Shown piece by piece: positions 25,642 to 35,204 of a stretch of 64,000 nt of DNA; the first letter of the stretch is position 1; every line of letters starts with the position of its first letter. The notes under the pieces are model-generated. The model was not told where the DNA came from and made no database searches. It was given only the letters and a program-made list of their open reading frames with translations. Source of the stretch: Spirochaetota bacterium (GTDB lineage Bacteria; Spirochaetota; UBA4802; UBA5550); contig JAJRXZ010000020.1 of NCBI GenBank assembly GCA_024276015.1, positions 72,245 through 136,244 on the forward strand. Reading direction: 5' to 3'. Position numbers and translations under genes: made by a program.

Positions 25642-27528
25642 TTAAGAGGATTCCGGCAGGTAAACGAAAAAGAAGGTGCCTTCTCCCGGATTGGAAGCAA
25701 CATCAATGTACCCTGAATGTCTTTTGATGATGGCATAGCTGATGGCAAGCCCCATACCGCTTCGCAATTCCTTTGTGGAATAGTAGGGGTCGAAAATATC
25801 GGAGATCGTATCCGCGTCAATTCCGATCCCGTTGTCTTCTATCGTGATTTTAATATAATTACCCTTCTGGAGAGTTATCTCATGATGAGATTCTTCTTCT
25901 TCAATTGTTACTCTCTCAGCGGTTATTGATATTGTACCTTTTCTGCGGGCATCTTTTATTGCGTCAATAGAATTTAGAAAGATATATTCGAATACGTGAC
26001 TGATCTGAAATTCGTCAATCTCAATATCATTGAGATTGTCAGGTATTGATATTTCCACTTTCCCGTCGAAGTTTTGTAAAACGGTTTCGGCAGTTTCCTC
26101 AACTATCTTTTTAACTGATGAAAGTTTTTTTACAGGTTTTCCTCCTTTAGAGAAGGAACTCAACTGGCGTGTTAGATCCTTTACTCTCATTGAAGCATCC
26201 TCGGCTTCGTTAAGCACCTCAATGAGCGCTTTATTATCCGGATCGGCTTCCATTTTTGCAATGTTTATATTTCCGATTATGGCAGTGAGGGCATTATTGA
26301 AATCGTGAGCTATGCCGCCTGAAAAAATGCCGATTGCTTCAAGTTTTCTTGCCCGGAATAATTCCTCTTCCAGTTTTCTTCGGGCTGTCAGATCCCTGAT
26401 AATAAAATGAAAACCTGCGGGCATCCCGTTTTTATCTTTTAACAGAGATACCGAGCTTTCTATCTGGATCTTTTTATCGTCTTTTTTGATCCCGGTCCAT
26501 TCATTTGTGCGTATCTGTTTTTCGGTTTTTTCAATATTCTGAAAAACATCGGATAACGTGCAATTTTCAGATTCTTCAATAAGCATTTTGCAGGACTGTC
26601 CTATTAGTTCATCTCTTTTAAAACCGGTGATCCTGCACAAAGATCTATTTGCAAATTTTATGATCCCTTCCGTGTCTGTTTCAAAATATCCGTCGTCAAG
26701 GTTATTTAGAACGGAATAACATTTTTCAAGACTGTACTGCAGATCAAGGTCGCGTATTTTTCTTCTGTTGATATCTCTTGCAATACCCTGAGTTCCTGCA
26801 AATTTTTTCTTGTCAGAGGAATCCTGTAAATAAATGCCTTCGGCACTGATCGTAAAGAGCTGTGATGCGGATACGGAACACTGTTCAATTTCAAAAGGTA
26901 TGTCCTCTTTATTCCGGGTTATGATCCTGATGTTGAAAAAGGTCGTTTTTCTGCGGCCTGTTCTTCTTTCATTGACTCTGTATAGAGCTCTGTCTCGGTC
27001 GTCGGGATGAATAATTTCCATTATATTTTTGCCGATCAATTCTTTTGGAGAATATCCGTAATTGGTTATTCTGTCGCTTATAAATGTTATACAGCCGTCT
27101 GTATCAAGTCTGTAAACAACATCGGGTATAATGCTGATTATTGACTGGAGGTTTTTTTCAGAGAAACTCAACTCATCTTGAGCGGTATTTTCGGGAGTAC
27201 TGTCTCTGAAGAGTATATATATCAGATCTTTATCACTGTTAATTATAAAGTTATGAGATATCCATTTTTTATTTTTACCGAGAGTTTTTAGATGATATTG
27301 GAAATTTTTCAATGAACCGTCGGAATTTACTCTCTCGAAGATCCTTTTATAATCAGCGTAAATATTATGTAAGTTTTTACCGGTCAAAGAAGTCGGTTTA
27401 TCCGAAGTATATTTAATATCCCAGATCTCACAGGCGCTTCTGTTAATATCCTTGATCTCGCCGCGGGAACTGCATATACATAAACCGATATCCGACTCGT
27501 CCAGTAGCTTCATATAATCAAATGACAT
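25642..27528 (-). CDS. Cytoplasmic PAS-domain sensor histidine kinase
   Basis: This 628-residue kinase has no membrane segment. Three PAS domains occupy roughly 1-115, 125-250 and 265-385; the third is typical ('FETDTEGIIKFANRSLCRIT'). The H-box is 'SGGIAHDFNNALTAIIGN' with H408, and the HATPase domain (about 500-628) has 'DNGIGIDADTISDIFDPYYS' and 'GMGLAISYAI'. The PAS-kinase combination senses a cytoplasmic signal such as redox state or a small ligand. The H-box closely resembles that of the 2131-residue hybrid kinase in this window. No receiver is attached and no partner regulator is adjacent, so it is an orphan. Confidence 0.9.
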   Translation of the reverse strand: MSFDYMKLLDESDIGLCICSSRGEIKDINRSACEIWDIKYTSDKPTSLTGKNLHNIYADYKRIFERVNSDGSLKNFQYHLKTLGKNKKWISHNFIINSDKDLIYILFRDSTPENTAQDELSFSEKNLQSIISIIPDVVYRLDTDGCITFISDRITNYGYSPKELIGKNIMEIIHPDDRDRALYRVNERRTGRRKTTFFNIRIITRNKEDIPFEIEQCSVSASQLFTISAEGIYLQDSSDKKKFAGTQGIARDINRRKIRDLDLQYSLEKCYSVLNNLDDGYFETDTEGIIKFANRSLCRITGFKRDELIGQSCKMLIEESENCTLSDVFQNIEKTEKQIRTNEWTGIKKDDKKIQIESSVSLLKDKNGMPAGFHFIIRDLTARRKLEEELFRARKLEAIGIFSGGIAHDFNNALTAIIGNINIAKMEADPDNKALIEVLNEAEDASMRVKDLTRQLSSFSKGGKPVKKLSSVKKIVEETAETVLQNFDGKVEISIPDNLNDIEIDEFQISHVFEYIFLNSIDAIKDARRKGTISITAERVTIEEEESHHEITLQKGNYIKITIEDNGIGIDADTISDIFDPYYSTKELRSGMGLAISYAIIKRHSGYIDVASNPGEGTFFFVYLPESS

Positions 27529-27661
27529 TTAATTTAACCTGTAAATATTTGAACAATAAATTATATATCAATATAAATAATTTCGGTTAATTTTATGAAA
27601 ATCACTCATATAAAAATAGTAATATCCTTCTTTTTTAATGAATGCATCAAAAAGTTCGCTG

Positions 27662-28426
27662 TTAAAAAATTTTGAAATATATCAGTACGATCTCTCTTCC
27701 GTAAAAAAGAGCAACAAAAAGGCCCGCAGCTAAAAAAGGCCCGAAGGGAATTTTAGCTTTTAGCGTCTTCCCTGTTCCGAGTGCATAAATGATTCCGCTT
27801 ATTGTTCCGGTGATCAGAGCTGTTTCAAGAGCAACAATTGAATATTGGAGTCCCAGCAGTAATCCGATTGCAGAAGCAAATTTAACGTCTCCTCCTCCAA
27901 AGGAACCTGGGAAAATAAAGAGAACGGTTGTAAAGAATAAAAACATAAGTACAAAACCGTAAAGATTATCTTTAAAAGAATAATTCATTATTATCGGATA
28001 AATTGAGAAGATAACAAAAAGTATCAGCAGGGAATCGGGAATCGTAAAGGTTTTCAGATCAATAATTGCAATTGTGATCACAACAGAGAGCAGTAAAAAA
28101 ATATTGAACGAATAGAGATCAATGCCGTACTTCAGCGTTAACAGGATCAGCAGTAAGCCGAAAACAGTTTCATAAAAGGGATAACTAACAGGTATATTAG
28201 ACCTGCAATGTTTACACTTTCCCCTTAAAATAATGAAACCTATTATGGGAATCAAAAAGAATTTATTTATTTTTTCATTGCAGGAGGGACATCTCGATGA
28301 AGACATTAAAGCGTGAAAGGGATCTTTATCAATTAACCCGGCAGCAAACCTGAGGGCAAGAGTGTAAAAGAAACTGCCCCACAATGCGCCAAAGAGAAAT
28401 ATAGATGAATATAACAGAATTTTCAT
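27662..28426 (-). CDS. pilD: Prepilin peptidase (A24 family)
   Basis: This 254-residue polytopic membrane protease has the N-terminal zinc-binding loop 'CPSCNEKINKFFLIPIIGF' with a second CxxC ('CKHC'), and the catalytic aspartates in 'DLKTFTIPD' and 'FGGGDVKFA' (GxGD-like). Such enzymes cleave and methylate type IV pilin or type II secretion pseudopilin leader peptides. No pilin genes are nearby. It overlaps no gene but follows the three beta-barrel genes closely on the same strand (7 bp after the last one), so co-expression is likely. Confidence 0.9.
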   Translation of the reverse strand: MKILLYSSIFLFGALWGSFFYTLALRFAAGLIDKDPFHALMSSSRCPSCNEKINKFFLIPIIGFIILRGKCKHCRSNIPVSYPFYETVFGLLLILLTLKYGIDLYSFNIFLLLSVVITIAIIDLKTFTIPDSLLILFVIFSIYPIIMNYSFKDNLYGFVLMFLFFTTVLFIFPGSFGGGDVKFASAIGLLLGLQYSIVALETALITGTISGIIYALGTGKTLKAKIPFGPFLAAGLFVALFYGREIVLIYFKIF

Positions 28427-28432
28427 ATAGAA

Positions 28433-29158
28433 TCAGATGGATATGTAATAATTGATCCCAAACATAATATAGTCGCTGTTAACATTGAAAGATCTTTCAT
28501 CTGCGGTATCTTCGCTTTTGATCATAGGGGATGATCCCATCTGGTGGATCCATTCTCCTGTTAAAGTGTACCTGTTTGTCAAAGGGAATTCAATTCCAAA
28601 AATAATATGAAATCCGGCAAACATTCCGCTGTATCTGTTTACACTGTCGTCCGGGGAGACAATACCGGCTCCGGGATTTGTCTGAGAAATTTTTAAATAT
28701 GTAAAATGGAGGTTCATCCCTCCGCCGATATATGAGATTGTTCTCTTTTTAAGAGGAACAAGCAGGCATATTGATCCGGGGAAGCCGGCCTGATAGGAAT
28801 CTATTTTGATTTTATTCTTTGTTCCCGAGATTTTGATATTGCCTTGGGCTTTATAAAAATATGCCCTTGTGTAATAGCCGCCGATTCTGAAGAGGAGATA
28901 ATTAAAGTTATACCTGAAGTTGACGCCGAGAACCGGAGAATATGGAACATTGATCTGGTTCAGTTCCGTTCCGGAATTTGCCGTTTTGTATGCTTCCATA
29001 TTTTCGTTATATTTGTTTATTTCGCTCTCAAGGTTGTTGGGATCGTGGGTGATCCCAATATTAATTCCGACTCCCACATCTCCGATCGCCATTAAAGGGA
29101 GTACTTTTAATATGAATAATAGCGCCGTAATTATTGATATTGTTAAATGTTTGTACAT
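28433..29158 (-). CDS. Predicted outer-membrane beta-barrel protein (third of three)
   Basis: This 241-residue protein has an N-terminal signal-like hydrophobic segment (6-24) ending near 'LPLMAIG' and alternating hydrophobic/polar strands throughout, with aromatic girdles such as 'FRYNFNYLLFRIGGYY'. It ends in the strand 'YIMFGINYYISI', as expected for an outer-membrane beta barrel though the last residue is Ile. It follows the other two barrel genes by 25 bp and precedes the prepilin peptidase by 6 bp. No recognisable function; sequence identity to the neighbours is low but the topology is the same. Confidence 0.6.
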   Translation of the reverse strand: MYKHLTISIITALLFILKVLPLMAIGDVGVGINIGITHDPNNLESEINKYNENMEAYKTANSGTELNQINVPYSPVLGVNFRYNFNYLLFRIGGYYTRAYFYKAQGNIKISGTKNKIKIDSYQAGFPGSICLLVPLKKRTISYIGGGMNLHFTYLKISQTNPGAGIVSPDDSVNRYSGMFAGFHIIFGIEFPLTNRYTLTGEWIHQMGSSPMIKSEDTADERSFNVNSDYIMFGINYYISI

Positions 29159-29183
29159 AGAACTCTATTTTTTGAAGTTTATT

Positions 29184-29894
29184 TTACCGGAAGTACATTA
29201 ATACGCCGGCGTTCCACCTGAATCCTGAAAAATCATTTCTGGCATAGTCGGAATTGCTCTTTTTAACTTCCGATGCTCCTTTGTAATAATTAATAGATGT
29301 CATCAGCGAAAGATTGTTATCTATAAAATGTTCGCCGCATAAGATAATAACTACAGGTACGGCCCAGTTGTTAAATTTTGCGCTGCTGTTAAGAGTTGAC
29401 GATTTAAAACTGTTTTTATAGGTGCCCCTTGCATATGCAATCCCTCCGGTTAACGATATTCTCACATCCTTCCAGAATGGGATCGACAGTCCCACTGTAA
29501 CCGGAATGTCGTAAACAAACATTGAATATTTTACTTCAACGGTATCTCCTGTCAGATCAAGAGTTTTTCCTTCGCCGCCGTAAATATCTTTGGTAAAATT
29601 TAATCCTAATTTTATCAGATAGTAGTCCCGGAATATTCCTCTGAATTCGATCCCTCCCGTAGCTCCGATCAATCTGTCGATTTTTTCCGTATCGCTGCTG
29701 TCGGAAGTTCTATTAATATCCTCGATACCGTTTTCGGCGCCCAAGGAATTTCTCTGAACATAGGACTGCAGATTGCCGCCCATTGACGGCATAAAGCCGA
29801 AGTATATTCCTGTTGAATATTCAATTCCGGCAAGGATATACGAGGGAGCGGTAAGAAATATTACAATAAGCAGGATTATTAATCTGTTTCTCAT
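29184..29894 (-). CDS. Predicted outer-membrane beta-barrel protein (second of three)
   Basis: This roughly 236-residue protein has a signal peptide ('LIILLIVIFLTAPSYILAG') followed by beta-strand-rich sequence with glycine and aromatic residues, ending 'FRWNAGVLMYFR'. ATG at 29894 is preferred because AGAG lies 9 bp upstream; the TTG at 29900 would be very close to the previous stop. The gene starts about 10 bp after the first barrel gene, forming a tight operon. Like its neighbours it resembles OmpA/OmpW-like small barrels without a diagnostic motif. Confidence 0.6.
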   Translation of the reverse strand: MRNRLIILLIVIFLTAPSYILAGIEYSTGIYFGFMPSMGGNLQSYVQRNSLGAENGIEDINRTSDSSDTEKIDRLIGATGGIEFRGIFRDYYLIKLGLNFTKDIYGGEGKTLDLTGDTVEVKYSMFVYDIPVTVGLSIPFWKDVRISLTGGIAYARGTYKNSFKSSTLNSSAKFNNWAVPVVIILCGEHFIDNNLSLMTSINYYKGASEVKKSNSDYARNDFSGFRWNAGVLMYFR

Positions 29895-29904
29895 TAACAA
29901 AACT

Positions 29905-30564
29905 CTATAAAATATAGTATGAAAATCCGAAATGTATTCTGTGCCCTGTAAAATCGATGCTGAAATCTTTATATGAATTGCCGGTGCTGATGTTTACAAC
30001 AGGTTCGGTTTTTGCGGATATGTATTCCCACTCTGCATAAACTTTTGTATTAATACCCACTCTAAGCTGTATTCCGGTTAGTATTCCAAGCCCGAATACG
30101 TTTTTATTAATGTTTTCTTCTCGGTCTGTTGTTTTGATTTTCCCGCTTCCCACAATATAGACGTCTCCGAATCCGATATAAAATTTGCCTCTTTCTCTTA
30201 TCTTAAAATTCAGACCCGCATAGGTCGGAATTGAAGTGTACTCTATTTTTAATTCCTGGAGCTTCCCGGCGCTGCTGTTCAATACTTTGCCCTTTGCGAT
30301 CATTATTGATCTGTCGGCTCCGGCTCTGAAAAAAAAGGGGGTGCTGTCAATTTTGATCGAGATACCTGCTATTGCGCTGTGCTGGCCGATATAATCTATA
30401 TTATTCATAGCCCCCAGATTCCCCACATCGTACTGCAATCCGCTGTGTATGCCGAAACCTATAAAGTCGCGCGCTTTAATGGGCTGCGCAATAATTATTG
30501 AAAATAGGAATATTATGAAAAAATTTTTTACCATGTAAAGATATTTGCAGCAGCTTTTATACAT
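29905..30564 (-). CDS. Predicted outer-membrane beta-barrel protein (first of three)
   Basis: This 219-residue protein has an N-terminal hydrophobic segment ('FFIIFLFSIIIAQPIKA', a likely signal peptide with cleavage after KARD) and repeated amphipathic strands. Its C-terminal strand is 'HRIHFGFSYYIL', fitting the beta-barrel assembly signal. It is the first of three consecutive, similarly sized barrel genes followed by the prepilin peptidase. MVKNFF (residue 12) is an alternative start that gives a more normal signal peptide. Function unknown. Confidence 0.6.
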   Translation of the reverse strand: MYKSCCKYLYMVKNFFIIFLFSIIIAQPIKARDFIGFGIHSGLQYDVGNLGAMNNIDYIGQHSAIAGISIKIDSTPFFFRAGADRSIMIAKGKVLNSSAGKLQELKIEYTSIPTYAGLNFKIRERGKFYIGFGDVYIVGSGKIKTTDREENINKNVFGLGILTGIQLRVGINTKVYAEWEYISAKTEPVVNISTGNSYKDFSIDFTGHRIHFGFSYYIL

Positions 30565-30701
30565 ATCTGTTATTAAACATTGTGCGATATTATTAAGTCA
30601 AGAATAATATTGAAATACATTTTGTAAATTAGTTCTTTACAATGAATAGAACCGCTTTATAGTATATTTATCATAACCCTTATTCCGAAGTGTAATATAT
30701 T

Positions 30702-31148
30702 ATGCTGAAAACTGAAAAAATATTAATTAAGGCAATTGCCATGCTCTTTATCGCTGTAATGGGATGTTCAGGTTTTAATAATATTAAATCCGATCATATT
30801 GTTAGGGAATTGTCGGCTCTCACGAAGTATATAAGAAGAAACAAAAATAATATTGGACTGCTGAAGAACAGAAAGATAGGAGAGACCGGATATTTTTATA
30901 TAATTAATGCGGAAGGGCAGGTCATATATCACCCCGAGTCTATGCTGATAGGCTCCAATTTTAAAAGATACGACTTTATTAAAAATATCCTGGAACGCCG
31001 AGAGGGATGTTATTATTACAATTTCGGCACCATGCATCAGCTTATTTATTTTGTCAGAATAAATGAAAATGATATACTCTGCCTGACGATCAGAGAAAAT
31101 GAGGTGGATGATTCAGCAAAATATTGCAGGCCGGCACGAGGCAATTAA
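30702..31148 (+). CDS. Lipoprotein with a single Cache-like sensor domain
   Basis: This 148-residue protein has a lipobox signal peptide (IAVMGC, Cys22) and a domain with the hallmarks of single Cache sensors: 'IGETGYFYIINAEGQVIYH' followed by 'PESMLIGSNF' (GxTGYxxxxxxxGxxxxHP...lG). Cache domains normally sit between two membrane helices of chemoreceptors or kinases, where they bind amino acids or organic acids. Here there is no second membrane helix and no output domain; the protein would be a lipid-anchored ligand-binding module. It ends 5 bp before a convergent Nudix gene. The Cache call is by pattern. Confidence 0.6.
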   Translation: MLKTEKILIKAIAMLFIAVMGCSGFNNIKSDHIVRELSALTKYIRRNKNNIGLLKNRKIGETGYFYIINAEGQVIYHPESMLIGSNFKRYDFIKNILERREGCYYYNFGTMHQLIYFVRINENDILCLTIRENEVDDSAKYCRPARGN

Positions 31149-31153
31149 CGCTT

Positions 31154-31714
31154 TTATATATATTTGATTTTTGAGTTATTATGCTTTGATAAAAAGAAGA
31201 GACTTAAAGCGGTTATTACATAGGAATGATCGATTTTACCGGACTCGATCATTCTGAGAATTTCATCAATATCAAATAATTCGATTTCAATGTCTTCGAT
31301 ATTATCGAGGTTCTGCCCTTCAATTTTTCGACAATTTTCTGCAAAATAGAAATATATATAGTTGTTCATAATAGCCGGGTTTGCCGACAATTTTTTCAGG
31401 AAATGTATCCTTTCGGGTTTGTAACCGGTTTCTTCCATTAGCTCTCTCAGAGCGGTCTTCTCAGGTTCTTCGTCTTTTTCAATTACTCCGCCCGGAGTTT
31501 CGATCGTGATCTCATCTGTTCCGAGCCGGTGCTGCTTTACCATTATAAATTTTTTATCTTCAGTTAAAGGGATTACATTGATCCAGTTGTTTGTTTCTAC
31601 CATGGAAAAATCGTAAGTTACATCCAATTGGGGATGATAGTACTCTGCGGTTTTTAATTTAAAGAGGCCTTTTTCATTGATCTCAAGGCTTCTCTTTTGT
31701 ATCCACTTTTTCAT
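31154..31714 (-). CDS. Nudix hydrolase, ADP-sugar pyrophosphatase-like
   Basis: This 186-residue Nudix protein has the intact box 'GGVIEKDEEPEKTALREL' followed by 'MEETGY', with all catalytic glutamates. 'KLSANPAIMNNYIYFYFAEN' resembles the loop that distinguishes ADP-ribose pyrophosphatases. It probably hydrolyses ADP-ribose or similar nucleotide sugars, which would fit with the sirtuin in the window (both handle NAD breakdown products), but they are not linked in an operon. It follows ilvC on the same strand after a strong terminator, so it has its own promoter. Confidence 0.85.
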   Translation of the reverse strand: MKKWIQKRSLEINEKGLFKLKTAEYYHPQLDVTYDFSMVETNNWINVIPLTEDKKFIMVKQHRLGTDEITIETPGGVIEKDEEPEKTALRELMEETGYKPERIHFLKKLSANPAIMNNYIYFYFAENCRKIEGQNLDNIEDIEIELFDIDEILRMIESGKIDHSYVITALSLFFLSKHNNSKIKYI

Positions 31715-31735
31715 TTGGTTAAAACCTCTCGGGAT

Positions 31736-31783
31736 AACGAAAATAAAAGACGACGATAATAACCGTCGTCTTTTATTTTCGTT
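31736..31783 (-). terminator. Terminator of the ilvBHC operon
   Basis: A perfect 20-bp stem (AACGAAAATAAAAGACGACG paired with its complement, arms 31736-31755 and 31764-31783) with an 8-base loop begins 16 bp after the ilvC stop. The stem is unusually long; T-tracts lie within the 3' arm. Confidence 0.85.
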
Positions 31784-31798
31784 TATTTTTCAGTCGAT

Positions 31799-32821
<1,023 letters not shown>

Positions 32822-33298
32822 CTACAGCTTCTGGAGAGAAATTCTGCCTGTTCTCAGGAGTTCTTTTATCCCATAGGGCCTTAACAATTCGATAAAGTTC
32901 TCAATTTTTCCGGGAACGCCTTTTACGCCTATGGTCATGGTTTTGTGTGAAATATCGGCGATCTCCGCGTTGAAGATCTCAACGAGCTGATATATCTCAG
33001 GCCTTTTACTCGATGGAGCCGTAACCTTTATCAGCGCCAGCTCTCGTTCTATGGTCTCCAGTTCGGAATGATCCGTTACCTTTATTACATCAATAAGTTT
33101 GTTGAGCTGTTTTTTTACCTGTTCGATCACCCGGTTGTCGCCTCTGGCAACAATTGTCATAACAGATACATTCTCCTGTTCAGTAGTGCTTACGGTTAAG
33201 GAATCGATATTATAACCTCTTGCGGAAAAGAGACCCGCCACTCTTGCAAGCACGCCGAATTTATTCTCAACTTTTACAGAAATTACATGCTGGCTCAT
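32822..33298 (-). CDS. ilvH: Acetolactate synthase regulatory subunit
   Basis: This 158-residue protein has the N-terminal ACT domain of the family ('VENKFGVLARVAGLFSARGY', 'SLTVSTTEQENVSVMTI') and the C-terminal domain that stimulates the catalytic subunit. It binds valine and confers feedback inhibition on IlvB. Its ATG overlaps the ilvB stop by 4 bp (33295-33298), showing translational coupling. Full length for the family. Confidence 0.95.
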   Translation of the reverse strand: MSQHVISVKVENKFGVLARVAGLFSARGYNIDSLTVSTTEQENVSVMTIVARGDNRVIEQVKKQLNKLIDVIKVTDHSELETIERELALIKVTAPSSKRPEIYQLVEIFNAEIADISHKTMTIGVKGVPGKIENFIELLRPYGIKELLRTGRISLQKL

Positions 33299-34974
33299 GC
33301 TAACTCCCTCATTATAGTATCTTTAATCGATTTCCCTGCCGGCACCATCGGATAGACATTCTCCTCTTTTGCAACATGAAAGTCAAGGAGTATGGGCCTG
33401 TCTTTTACGCTTAGCGCCTTTTCAAGAGCAGGAACTACTTCGTCATGCTCCTTTATGGTAATACCTATTGCGCCGTAGGCCTCTGCCACGCCGGCAAAAT
33501 CGGGCGCAAAGTTGATGCAGGTATGCGAATATCTTTTGTCATAAAAAAGCTGCTGCCACTGCCTTACCATGCCGAGAAAACCGTTATTCAATATTGCTAT
33601 AATTATGGGAAGCCGGTGCTGAACCGCAACAATTAACTCCTGCAGATTCATCTGTATGGAACCGTCGCCGGCAATGTCGATGACTTTCTTTTTCGGTTTT
33701 GCCAGCTGGGCGCCGATTGCGGCAGGAAAGCCGTAGCCCATTGTTCCCAGCCCCCCGGAGGAGATAAAAGTTCTCGGTTTTGTATATTTATAGAACTGGG
33801 CAGCCCACATCTGGTTCTGTCCCACTTCGGTACAGATTATGGCATCGCCCTTTGTGAGCCTGTATATCTCTTCAACTACGTACTGCGGCTTTATTCTGCC
33901 TTTTGTATTTTCGTAAGTCAGGGGATGGGATTTTTTTAAATCGTTAATCTTTTTAACCCACTGATCAATATGGGGCGCCTTTATGATCTTATTTATCTCT
34001 TTAAGGATGTTTTTGCAATCGCCTACAATGGGAACGTCTACCAGTACATTTTTGCTTACCGATGCGGGATCGATGTCGATATGAATAACTTTGGCATCAG
34101 GTATAAATGCGGATATTTTCCCTGTTACTCTGTCGTCGAATCTGGCTCCGACAGCTATTAGCAGGTCGGATTCGAATACTGCCTGATTTGCATAGTAAGT
34201 GCCGTGCATTCCCAGCATTTCAAGCGACAGAGGATCCGTTTCAGGATATATCCCCAATCCCAAAAGGGTTGTTGTTATGGGTATGCCTGTTTTTTTTACG
34301 AACTTCCTCAGCTCTTCGTGAGCACCGGATATTACAACTCCTCCGCCTGCATAAACAACAGGTTTCTTCGCAGACTCAATCAGTCTGCATGCTCTCCGGA
34401 TCTGTACCGGGTGCCCCTGATAAACCGGTTTGTATCCTCTTATATGGATCTCTTCAGGATACTCAAATTTATATTGTGAGTTCGATATATCAACAGGAAC
34501 GTCGATAACAACCGGTCCGGGCCTTCCGGTCGATGCAATGTGAAAGGCTTCTTTGATAATTCTTGCCAGGTCTTTTATATCCTGGACAAGATAATTATGC
34601 TTGGTAATGGGTCTGGTTATTCCGGTCACGTCTACTTCCTGAAAAGCGTCATTACCGATCATTTCTCTGGAAACCTGTCCGGTAAATATAACCAACGGAA
34701 TTGAGTCCATATGTGCAGTGGCAATTCCGGTTACGAGGTTGGTTGCCCCGGGGCCCGATGTTGCGATTACAACGCCTGTTTTCCCGGAAGCCCTTGCGTA
34801 ACCGTCGGCTGCATGTATTGCTCCCTGCTCGTGGCTGCTTAAAATGAATTTAAAAGGAGCGTTGAATATCTGGTGAAATATAGGGATTACGACTCCGCCG
34901 GGGTACCCGAACATTATCTCCACATTTTCCTTTATTAGCGATTTTACAATTATTTCAGCCCCTGAAATTTTCAA
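33295..34974 (-). CDS. ilvB: Acetolactate synthase catalytic subunit
   Basis: This 559-residue thiamine-diphosphate enzyme makes 2-acetolactate from pyruvate. The catalytic Glu lies in 'SSHEQGAIHAADGYARASG', the FAD region near 'GMHGTYYANQAVFESDLLI', and the ThDP-Mg motif is 'GDGSIQMNLQELIVA' through 'AILNNGFLG'. The start is TTG at 34974, with AGGAGATC well placed upstream. It is first in the ilvBHC operon. No leader peptide is visible between promoter and start, so control differs from leuA; feedback through IlvH remains. Confidence 0.95.
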   Translation of the reverse strand: MKISGAEIIVKSLIKENVEIMFGYPGGVVIPIFHQIFNAPFKFILSSHEQGAIHAADGYARASGKTGVVIATSGPGATNLVTGIATAHMDSIPLVIFTGQVSREMIGNDAFQEVDVTGITRPITKHNYLVQDIKDLARIIKEAFHIASTGRPGPVVIDVPVDISNSQYKFEYPEEIHIRGYKPVYQGHPVQIRRACRLIESAKKPVVYAGGGVVISGAHEELRKFVKKTGIPITTTLLGLGIYPETDPLSLEMLGMHGTYYANQAVFESDLLIAVGARFDDRVTGKISAFIPDAKVIHIDIDPASVSKNVLVDVPIVGDCKNILKEINKIIKAPHIDQWVKKINDLKKSHPLTYENTKGRIKPQYVVEEIYRLTKGDAIICTEVGQNQMWAAQFYKYTKPRTFISSGGLGTMGYGFPAAIGAQLAKPKKKVIDIAGDGSIQMNLQELIVAVQHRLPIIIAILNNGFLGMVRQWQQLFYDKRYSHTCINFAPDFAGVAEAYGAIGITIKEHDEVVPALEKALSVKDRPILLDFHVAKEENVYPMVPAGKSIKDTIMRELA

Positions 34975-35039
34975 AACTGATCTCCTGAAAATTATTTCTT
35001 TAAAATTTGATTACCTTACAAAAATTATTTAAAATGTAG

Positions 35040-35067
35040 AGTATCTCACAGCATTGATATTTGTCAA
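35040..35067 (-). promoter_or_regulatory. Promoter of ilvBHC
   Basis: On the minus strand TTGACA (35067-35062) is followed at 16 bp by GATACT (35045-35040), or at 18 bp by TACTCT. The leader to the TTG start would be about 60 bases with no terminator hairpin. Confidence 0.55.
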
Positions 35068-35122
35068 TTTTTTTTCTATACATTATTAAAAGCTTGAACA
35101 TTAAGATAAAACAAATAGATTT

Positions 35123-35174
35123 GGCATCAACAGGGTAGGATGCCGGGGGAACACATGACCGTAGAATATGTGTT
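35123..35174 (+). promoter_or_regulatory. Two adjacent hairpins upstream of a hypothetical gene
   Basis: GGCATC pairs with GATGCC (35123-35128 and 35139-35144), and AACACAT pairs with ATGTGTT (35150-35156 and 35168-35174), separated by GGGGG. They sit 30-80 bp before the start at 35205. The block is more GC-rich than its surroundings. No known riboswitch consensus was recognised. Confidence 0.35.
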
Positions 35175-35204
35175 ATATACTTTAAAACAGACAGCGGTGA
35201 TAAA

